Part shown: piece by piece, positions 41,403 through 47,480 of the stretch | How the letters are laid out: the number at the start of each line of letters is the position of its first letter | Numbering within the stretch: the first letter of the stretch is position 1 | Origin: Chloroflexota bacterium | GTDB taxonomy: Bacteria; Chloroflexota; Anaerolineae; Aggregatilineales; Aggregatilineaceae | DNA: 47,480 nucleotides | Direction of reading: 5' to 3' | Assembly (NCBI GenBank): GCA_012729765.1 | Contig: JAAYCM010000129.1 | Location: 1 to 47,480, forward strand | Notes under the pieces: model-generated | What the model was told of the DNA's origin: nothing | Seen by the model: the letters and a program-made list of their open reading frames with translations, nothing else | Databases searched by the model: none | Translations under genes and position numbers: made by a program

Positions 41403-43370
41403 ATGCGATTTGGATTGCGAATGCTCCGCCGGGTGGTTGGAGCGCTGGCGCTGGCGGTCGTTGTGTTTGGCACGGTCAGCTATGTGGTCTACGCCGCCAA
41501 CGGGATTCTGGATGAAACACAGGCGCGCGAAAGGCGCGAGCAGCATGACGATGTGATTGTGCATACCGCGACGGCGATAGCCGCACGCCTGACCCAGGGC
41601 GGGGATGATCTCGAGCCGCCGCCGGGCGACGCGGGCGGGGATGCGGCTCTGCAGGCGACAGAAGCGCTCGAAGCTGCACTGCCAACAGTCGATGCGCCCA
41701 TGCAGGACAGCGCGACCCTGGCGAGCGCCAGCCTGCCAGAGCCGACCGCGATCGCGCAGGCGGCCAGCGAAACGCCGACAACGGAGCCGACTCAGCCGCC
41801 CACCGCCACCGAGACTCCGCTCCCGACGGCGACCGAGCCGCCCAGTCCGACCACCGTCCAGGCGACGGTGACGCTGATCCCGACTAATACGCCGCGCGTG
41901 ACGGTGACACTGATCCCGACTAACACGCAGCGCCCATCGATCACGCCGCTGCCGACCGATACGCTGCCGCCTACGGTGACGTTTACCGCTTCGCCCACGC
42001 TGACGCCGAGCCTGACTCCGACGCCCAGCCCGACGCCCACGCCGAGCATCACTCCCTCGCCGACGTATATTATTGAGGGGACCTATGCCGTCCCGGTCAA
42101 TACGCCGGTCGTGGCGCTGCCGGAGCGCGTGCCGCTGATGGAAGACAGCGACCAGATCGTGAATATCCTGCTGTTGGGCAGCGACACGACGAGCAGCGCC
42201 CTGGGCCAGACCGACGTGATCATCGTGCTTTCGATCAACAAGGAAGCCAACTCGGCGGCGATGTGGCACCTGCCGCGCGACCTGTTCGTCTATATCCCCA
42301 ACTACACGATGGATCGCGTCAACCGCGCCTATGCTCTGGGCGAGATGAACGACTATCCGGGCGGCGGTTTCGGGCTGATGAAGGAAACCTTCCTCTACAA
42401 CTTCGGGATCAAGCTCGATCACTATGCGCGGGTGGACTTCAGCGACTTCATGCGCATCGTGCAGGAGCTTGGCGGGCTGGATGTCAGCGTCGATTGCAGC
42501 ATCCGCGACTGGCGACTGATCGACCCGGAAAATCCGGAGATGGACCCGACGCTCGAAGAGAGCTGGGAGATGTACACGCTGCCGCTGGGCCGCCAGACGC
42601 TCTCACCGTATATGGCGCTGTGGTACGTGCGCAGCCGCGTAACGACGAGCGATCTTGACCGGGGCCGCCGTCAGATGGACGCGCTGCGGGCGATGTGGCA
42701 GCAGGCGCTCCGTCAGGGGTTGTTCACGCAGGTGACGCAGCTCTGGCCGGAAGCGGTGGAAGTGGTCGAAACGGATATGGCGCTGACAGACGTGCTCGGC
42801 TTTGTGCCGCTGGCCGTCAGCCTCGATCCGAGCAATATCGCGCGTTACAGTGGCACGCGCGGCGTGCACTATACGCCGTTCCTGACGCCGGACGATGGCC
42901 GCGACGTGATGCTGCCGAATTATGAGCAGCTGATCCCGCTGATTCGGGACTTCCTGACGCCACCGACCGAGAACCGGATGAACCGGCAGTCAATGACGGT
43001 CGATATCGTGGATGCCTCGGGCTACTATATCGGCTTCGACCTGGTGGCGGCGGACCGGCTGGCGTGGGAAGGCTTCGCCGGGCGGGCGCTGGGGATGCCG
43101 GAAGGGGTCCCACGCCGCGATCTGACGGTGATCTACGACTATACCGGGCAGTCGAAGGGCAGCGTGCTGGAAGACCTGATGCGCGTGCTGCGCGTGTCGG
43201 ATGAGCAGGTGATCGTCCAGCCGGACCCGAACCGCACGGTTGATTTCCGCGTTGAGATCGGCTCGGCTTACAATTCGTGCGTACTCGGCAACGCTGAGGA
43301 TGAGATCGAAACCGGGCCGCCGGTGGACGAGGCAGCCCCGGTAGACACTACCGCACAGCCCGCCGAATAA
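41403..43370 (+). CDS. LytR-CpsA-Psr (LCP) family cell-wall ligase
   Basis: A 655-residue membrane-anchored protein. Residues about 10-32 are a membrane helix. About 35-235 form a disordered linker rich in Thr, Pro, Glu and Ser. The LCP domain spans about 245-410 (DQIVNILLLGSDT, TDVIIVLSINKE, MWHLPRDLFVYIP with the conserved Arg-Asp, DRVNRAYALG and YVRSRVTTSDLDRGRRQ). A C-terminal LytR_C-like domain lies at about 520-620 (DIVDASGYYIG, VIYDYTGQ). LCP enzymes transfer wall polymers from lipid carriers to peptidoglycan. The long linker would place the catalytic domain far from the membrane. A terminator follows. Confidence 0.95.
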   Translation: MRFGLRMLRRVVGALALAVVVFGTVSYVVYAANGILDETQARERREQHDDVIVHTATAIAARLTQGGDDLEPPPGDAGGDAALQATEALEAALPTVDAPMQDSATLASASLPEPTAIAQAASETPTTEPTQPPTATETPLPTATEPPSPTTVQATVTLIPTNTPRVTVTLIPTNTQRPSITPLPTDTLPPTVTFTASPTLTPSLTPTPSPTPTPSITPSPTYIIEGTYAVPVNTPVVALPERVPLMEDSDQIVNILLLGSDTTSSALGQTDVIIVLSINKEANSAAMWHLPRDLFVYIPNYTMDRVNRAYALGEMNDYPGGGFGLMKETFLYNFGIKLDHYARVDFSDFMRIVQELGGLDVSVDCSIRDWRLIDPENPEMDPTLEESWEMYTLPLGRQTLSPYMALWYVRSRVTTSDLDRGRRQMDALRAMWQQALRQGLFTQVTQLWPEAVEVVETDMALTDVLGFVPLAVSLDPSNIARYSGTRGVHYTPFLTPDDGRDVMLPNYEQLIPLIRDFLTPPTENRMNRQSMTVDIVDASGYYIGFDLVAADRLAWEGFAGRALGMPEGVPRRDLTVIYDYTGQSKGSVLEDLMRVLRVSDEQVIVQPDPNRTVDFRVEIGSAYNSCVLGNAEDEIETGPPVDEAAPVDTTAQPAE

Positions 43371-43390
43371 CTCGCAGGTATGAACAGGAT

Positions 43391-43421
43391 AGGGCCGCTC
43401 CTCACCGGGCGGTCCTTTTTT
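43391..43421 (+). terminator. Terminator after the LCP gene
   Basis: An 8-bp stem AGGGCCGC/GCGGTCCT with one G-U pair (43391-43398, 43409-43416), followed by TTTTT. Confidence 0.75.
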
Positions 43422-43426
43422 GCGTG

Positions 43427-44047
43427 TCAGCTTTCGGGCTGGCCCAGCTCGACCGGCTCAACCTGCCCGGCGGTCAGCTCCAGCAGGGCGGCGCGCAGCG
43501 GCTCCAACTGATCGACCGGCAGCGTGGCGTAGACGGTGACATCACCCGCGAACTCCTCAAGATCGATGGTGGCGTGATGGGCTTCCAGCAGCAGCTTGAG
43601 GCGCTCGTAAAAGGTGTAGGCGATGGTGATGCCGATGTAGCGCTTTTCGATCTTCAGCTCGACCGGCAGCGCGGCCAGGGCGTCTTTGGCCGCACCGCCA
43701 TAGGCGCGCACCAGCCCGCCGGTGCCGAGCTTGGTCCCGCCGAAATAGCGCGTCACGACGATCACCACGTCGCCCAGGTCGGCCCCGCGCAGCACGGCCA
43801 GCACGGGCGGTCCCGCTGTGCCGGATGGCTCGCCGTCGTCGGTCATGCCCTCGGTGATGCTGCCGCCGTAGCCAACCTTGAAAGCGTAAACATGGTGGGT
43901 CGCGTCGGGCATTTCGTCGCGCACGGCCTGGATGAACGCTTTGGCATCCGGCACGGTGTCGGCGCGGCCAATCGTGGCGATGAAGCGCGAATTGACGACC
44001 ACGTTCTCGATGCGGAGCGTCTGGGCGGGGATCGGATACTGGCTCAT
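43427..44047 (-). CDS. YigZ/IMPACT (UPF0029) family protein
   Basis: A 206-residue protein of the YigZ/IMPACT family: N-terminal NSRFIATIGRA, then HHVYAFKVG, TDDGEPSGTAGPPVL and TRYFGGTKLGTGGLVRAYGGAA, which are the family's most conserved blocks, and a C-terminal DUF1949-like domain with YTFYERLKLLLE and VTVYATLPVDQL. The family is thought to bind nucleic acid or ribosomes and to modulate translation; the bacterial role is unresolved. It overlaps the end of recJ by four bases (ATGA) and is the last gene of the minus-strand repair operon. Confidence 0.95.
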   Translation of the reverse strand: MSQYPIPAQTLRIENVVVNSRFIATIGRADTVPDAKAFIQAVRDEMPDATHHVYAFKVGYGGSITEGMTDDGEPSGTAGPPVLAVLRGADLGDVVIVVTRYFGGTKLGTGGLVRAYGGAAKDALAALPVELKIEKRYIGITIAYTFYERLKLLLEAHHATIDLEEFAGDVTVYATLPVDQLEPLRAALLELTAGQVEPVELGQPES

Positions 44048-46383
44048 GATTGCCCGTCCCAGCCGAGAATATGGTACGGATCGGCGCGGCGGAAGTGGGC
44101 GCGGTAGGCGCGTGTCTCGTTCAGGCTGCTTTTGAGCAGAGAGAGCGCGGTAGCGGCGCGGGCGTCATCGGGAAGGCCGCTGCCGGGTGCGAGCAAAACG
44201 GTATCGTCCTCGGCGGGATAACTCACGGTGATCTCACCTCTGGCCGCGTAATAGTCGAGCACGTGCTGGATCGTCTGCGGGGTGTGGCCGAGCGCTCCCG
44301 CCAGTGCGCCGAGCGTGGTTTGTCCGTCCTGCTGGTTGAGAACGTATTTGCTCAGTTCCAGCAGGCGGTGCCGCACGTCCACCTGGGCGCAGAGCGGCGG
44401 ATCGACGGCCAGCAGCACCACGCGTACCGGATCGACGCGTTCCAGGGCGCGCAGGAGCCGCGACACGCTGGCCGGTGCGGTGTAGATGACGAGCGTTTCG
44501 GCGGGGGCCAGATCGCTGAGCGGTACACCGGGCGACTCGGCGCGGCGGTAGCCTTCGGCCCAGATGACGGCGTCCGGATGCTCGCGCAGGGTTTGTGCAA
44601 GCATAGCGTCGGGGTGGGGCGATTGGCGGTAATCGTCCACCTGCCTGGCCGGCAGCACGATCTCCGGCGGGGCGGATGCGCTGCGGCGAAAATCGACCAG
44701 GGTCAGCTGGAGTTCGGATGCATCCTTGTAGGTACTGATCTCGACCTGGAAGGCCAGATCGAACGGGTCGTGGGGCAGGGGATGCTCCGCGCCGCGCCAC
44801 CAGAGGACGGTCTGCCTGGTGCCGTGCTCGTCCTCGACGACCAGGCGGCGGTGTTCGCCCGTGCGCCCGATGGTCTTATCGCTCTTCAGGCGCAGATCGT
44901 GGGCCGCGAGTGTGATCGGCGGATTGCCTTCGCCGAAGGGAGCCAATCGGTTCAGATCGGCGACCAGAGCGGGCGTGATCTCGTCCAAAGACAGGTAGGC
45001 GTCGATGGGCAGGCCGGAGCGCACCGAGGGATCGCGTGTGTCGCGCAGCGTATTCGAGAGCCGCCGCCGGAAGGCCGGAATATTATCCGGGTGCAGGGCC
45101 AAACCTGCCGCGCCGGGATGCCCGCCGTGATGCAGCAGCAGGTCGGCCTGGGCCGCGATCGCCGCGCCGATATCGTAGCCGGGCGCAGAACGGGCCGAGC
45201 CGCGCGCGGGGCCATCGTCGGACATGGTGAGCAGCACGACCGGGCGGGCATACTGTTCGGCAAGCTGCCCGGCGACGATCCCCAGGATGCCAGCGTGCCA
45301 GGACGGGTGCGCCAGCACGAGCGCTTCCCAGTCCAGCAGCGTGGGGTCCTGCGCGATCTGGTCCTGGGCGGCGGCATAAATCTGGCGCGTTTCCATCCGG
45401 CGCTGGTTGTTCAGCCCTTCGAGGTTGCGCGCCAGCACACCGGCTTGCACCGGGTTCGAGGTGGTTAGCAGCTCGACAACCGGATTGGCATCGTCCATTC
45501 GCCCGGCAGCGTTGAGACGCGGCCCCAACTGAAAGCCGATGTCGATCGCGCTGAGGCGGTCGGGCTGAAGGCCGGCCACGTCGATCAGGGCGCGCAGGCC
45601 GATGCGCTGTGTCTGCCGCAAACGTTCGAGGCCCTGCTGAAGCAGATAGCGCGTGTCGCGGGTTTGTTCGGCCACGTCGGCCACAATGCCGAGCGCCACC
45701 AGATCGAGCAGACGCGGCAGTTCGCCGGCGCGGTCACGGCGCGTGTAGAGGTGCTCGATCAGCTTGTAGGCCACGCCCACGCCGGGCAGCGCGGCCAGGG
45801 CGTGATCGTGCGGCAGACGCTTGGGATTGACGACGGCATCGGCGGCGGGCAGCGCCGGGGGCAGATCGTGGTGATCGGTGACAAGGGTTATGACGCCGCG
45901 CGACTTCGCATAGTCAATGGCCTCATGTGCAGAAACCCCGGTATCGCAGCTTAACAACACACCAGGGCGCACACGATCAAGCTGATCGCGCAGACTGTCG
46001 AGCAGAATGCCATGCGATTCGCGCAGCCGGTGGGGGATATAGTAGACGACTTCAGCCCCCAGGCCGCGCAAGCCATCGACCAGCAGCGCGGTTGCCGTCT
46101 GCCCGTCTACGTCGAAGTCACCCCACACCAGAATTGTACGGTGACCACGAATCGCCGCTTCCAGGTGCCCGGCAGCGATCTCCAAATCGGGCAGCTCGGT
46201 GGATGGGGCAGGGCGGTAGTGGGCGGGATCGAGGAAGGGGCGCGCCGTTTCCAGCGACGTAAAGCCGCGCTGCTGCAAAATCTGCGCGGTCAGCGGGGTG
46301 AGGCTCAGTTCCGCGCAGAAGTGCTCGTCGGGTGCAGGGATGGTGGGAGGGTCATGCCACTCTAATTGTTTTCGCATAGTCAT
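44044..46383 (-). CDS. recJ: Single-stranded-DNA exonuclease RecJ
   Basis: A 779-residue DHH-family 5'-3' single-strand exonuclease for repair and recombination. Catalytic motifs are visible: WGDFDVDGQTATALL (motif I, with Phe and Val replacing the usual Tyr and Ala in DYDADG), LLSCDTGVSAHEA, VTDHHDLP (the DHH motif near 175), and GGHPGAAGLAL in the DHHA1 domain. An OB-like region (about 450-560) is followed by a C-terminal extension of about 200 residues containing VIYTAPASVSRLLRAL and a winged-helix-like QTTLGALAGALGHTPQT, as in Deinococcus RecJ. The start at 46383 is five bases after the upstream nuclease stop; an ATG at 46377 is possible. Confidence 0.96.
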   Translation of the reverse strand: MTMRKQLEWHDPPTIPAPDEHFCAELSLTPLTAQILQQRGFTSLETARPFLDPAHYRPAPSTELPDLEIAAGHLEAAIRGHRTILVWGDFDVDGQTATALLVDGLRGLGAEVVYYIPHRLRESHGILLDSLRDQLDRVRPGVLLSCDTGVSAHEAIDYAKSRGVITLVTDHHDLPPALPAADAVVNPKRLPHDHALAALPGVGVAYKLIEHLYTRRDRAGELPRLLDLVALGIVADVAEQTRDTRYLLQQGLERLRQTQRIGLRALIDVAGLQPDRLSAIDIGFQLGPRLNAAGRMDDANPVVELLTTSNPVQAGVLARNLEGLNNQRRMETRQIYAAAQDQIAQDPTLLDWEALVLAHPSWHAGILGIVAGQLAEQYARPVVLLTMSDDGPARGSARSAPGYDIGAAIAAQADLLLHHGGHPGAAGLALHPDNIPAFRRRLSNTLRDTRDPSVRSGLPIDAYLSLDEITPALVADLNRLAPFGEGNPPITLAAHDLRLKSDKTIGRTGEHRRLVVEDEHGTRQTVLWWRGAEHPLPHDPFDLAFQVEISTYKDASELQLTLVDFRRSASAPPEIVLPARQVDDYRQSPHPDAMLAQTLREHPDAVIWAEGYRRAESPGVPLSDLAPAETLVIYTAPASVSRLLRALERVDPVRVVLLAVDPPLCAQVDVRHRLLELSKYVLNQQDGQTTLGALAGALGHTPQTIQHVLDYYAARGEITVSYPAEDDTVLLAPGSGLPDDARAATALSLLKSSLNETRAYRAHFRRADPYHILGWDGQS

Positions 46384-46388
46384 GAAGC

Positions 46389-47222
46389 CTAAAAACCAAT
46401 TTCCTCAACATCCACTAAACCGAAGTCAGCCACAGAGGGGTCAATTTCATCCCCAAAATCATCCATCTCCTCAAAATTCCCGGCAACCTCTCCCCGACCA
46501 CACAGTGAACGGTACTCGCAGAACCGGCAACGATGCTCATCAGCCGTCAGCACCCAGACCGCCGGCCCACGCTCTACCTCTGCCCGCAACGCCGCCAGCA
46601 GCCCAGACAGATACGATTCATCCTGCTGATACTGCTCCTGAGAATACTGGATGATCACCGGCTCAGACGGAGCCGCTGTATTCCAGCAGCAAAACGTAAT
46701 CTGCTTCGGGGAGATCTCTGTGCCCAACAGCCCACCCCCTGATCGCGCGAGTATGTAGGGATAAACATGCGTTTGCAGACGCTTTAGCAGAAACTCGCGG
46801 CGCAGCGGCTTGAGACTCGTCTTCCAGTCAAAAATCGTGATCCCCTGGTTGGGACTCACTACCAGCAAATCGTACTTGGCCAGCAGACGCGCACCGCTCA
46901 GATCCGCCGACAGAGTGATCTCCGGATAGCGCCGACCTAGCATGCTGTGCAGCAGATCAAAGCCGAGATAGGCCCGCCACCACCCGGCCAGCTCCTCATC
47001 CAGCCCGCGCTCCAACTGCTCGACAGGGATCCCCAACTGGTGACGTTGTACCAGGCGATGAAACTGCACACCCCGATCCATATGCCGCTCGTGCTGCTGC
47101 AGCGGCTCAGTCCGCACACCCGGCCAGGCCTGCCGCAGGATATAACGCAACTGAAAGCGGCGCGGACAATCGACGTAATCTTGCAGCGTGCTCTGGCTAA
47201 ACTGGAATCCGGCTGGCAGCAT
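46389..47222 (-). CDS. PD-(D/E)XK nuclease with Fe-S cluster motif (AddB/RecB-like)
   Basis: A 277-residue nuclease of the AddB/RecB C-terminal type. The core is seen as LLAKYDLLVV (Asp) and FDWKTS (the D...xWK-type catalytic pair), with a preceding conserved RGVQFHRLVQRH. Cys19 in DCPRRF and the C-terminal CRFCEYRSLC form the four-cysteine pattern that holds a 4Fe-4S cluster in AddB-like proteins. ATG at 47222 has GGGGAG upstream. It lies 17 bases after a UvrD-like helicase gene and five before recJ, indicating one repair operon in which helicase and nuclease may act together. Confidence 0.93.
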   Translation of the reverse strand: MLPAGFQFSQSTLQDYVDCPRRFQLRYILRQAWPGVRTEPLQQHERHMDRGVQFHRLVQRHQLGIPVEQLERGLDEELAGWWRAYLGFDLLHSMLGRRYPEITLSADLSGARLLAKYDLLVVSPNQGITIFDWKTSLKPLRREFLLKRLQTHVYPYILARSGGGLLGTEISPKQITFCCWNTAAPSEPVIIQYSQEQYQQDESYLSGLLAALRAEVERGPAVWVLTADEHRCRFCEYRSLCGRGEVAGNFEEMDDFGDEIDPSVADFGLVDVEEIGF

Positions 47223-47239
47223 CGGTCACTCCCCAGGTA

Positions 47240-47480
47240 TCAGCTTTGGTGTTTCAAATATTCGCTCAGCGCGACCAGCGGCAGGGCGGGCTGATTGGTC
47301 TGCCCATCACGGCTGTAGCGCCCAATATTCCAGGTGATGATCAGCTCGCGCCGGGCACGCGTGATCCCCACATACAACAGGCGCAGCCGCTCAGCGGCAT
47401 AATCGATCCGCGCGCGCTGCGTGGCCTGCCCCTCAACATAGGCGCGCTCCGGCTCTTTCTGGAGCAGCGCCTCCAACTGC
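47240..47480 (-). CDS. UvrD/AddA-type ATP-dependent helicase (N-terminus cut by window edge)
   Basis: The C-terminal 80 residues of a superfamily 1 helicase. Motif [20 protein letters not shown] is unmistakable for UvrD/Rep/AddA. The remaining residues end in a short polar tail without a nuclease domain, so the nuclease is supplied by the next gene in the operon. The start lies beyond base 47480. It could be UvrD/PcrA-like or a divergent AddA; the N-terminus would decide. Confidence 0.9.
   Translation of the reverse strand, partial: QLEALLQKEPERAYVEGQATQRARIDYAAERLRLLYVGITRARRELIITWNIGRYSRDGQTNQPALPLVALSEYLKHQS

Noticed and set aside
41770..42063. Repetitive Thr/Pro coding DNA as a tandem DNA repeat
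   Set aside because: It is the flexible linker of the LCP protein; units are imperfect and in frame, so it is a protein feature, not a mobile or CRISPR repeat.

Overview
The window is GC-rich, densely coded chromosomal DNA with no phage, transposon, plasmid or CRISPR signature. Several traits suggest a Chloroflexota bacterium, probably of the Anaerolineae type: LytR-CpsA-Psr and SH3-repeat envelope proteins with Thr/Pro-rich linkers, an orphan MsmX-like ABC ATPase, a YkuD L,D-transpeptidase, multi-GAF histidine kinases, and a valine T-box on valS. The taxonomy is inference; no rRNA or database search was available.

Layout, left to right. 1-2486 (minus): truncated secD, an HD-domain hydrolase and an OsmC-type thiol peroxidase. 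2645-3966 (plus): an ECF sigma factor, a zinc-binding RsrA-like anti-sigma factor and a glutaredoxin, divergent from OsmC; together they look like a thiol-stress module. 4046-5478 (minus): a sugar-nucleotidyltransferase and a rhodanese lipoprotein. 5709-5960: a small HEAT-repeat protein. 6044-9923 (minus): a sigma-70-type promoter, a valine T-box leader, a methyltransferase, a possible 37-residue ORF and valS, apparently one transcription unit. 9981-14180: a CDP-alcohol phosphatidyltransferase, an alpha/beta hydrolase, a VTT-family membrane protein, uridine kinase, tRNA-Thr(CGT) with its own promoter and terminator, and a CelD/BioF2-like acetyltransferase.

14244-21411: small unknown proteins, a 631-residue TIM-barrel-like protein, purB and purH (purine synthesis), and an MsmX/UgpC-type ATPase. 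21499-27179 (plus): a large FAD plus Fe-S oxidoreductase fusion, a YjbQ-family protein and a three-GAF histidine kinase, then convergent thrB. 28340-30616 (plus): the most unusual locus, an FHA protein three bases upstream of a protein joining a Clp-N-type domain to a phosphotransferase with an intact HGD...N and IDFG-like catalytic core.

30625-43370 is envelope-oriented: a FecR-like anchored protein, an L,D-transpeptidase, a MacB-type ATPase and a very large FtsX permease, a six-repeat SH3 protein, an ABC ATPase with a helical insertion, a membrane glycosyltransferase and an LCP ligase. 43427-47480 (minus) is a DNA-repair operon: a truncated UvrD-type helicase, an Fe-S PD-(D/E)XK nuclease, RecJ with a C-terminal extension, and a YigZ/IMPACT protein.
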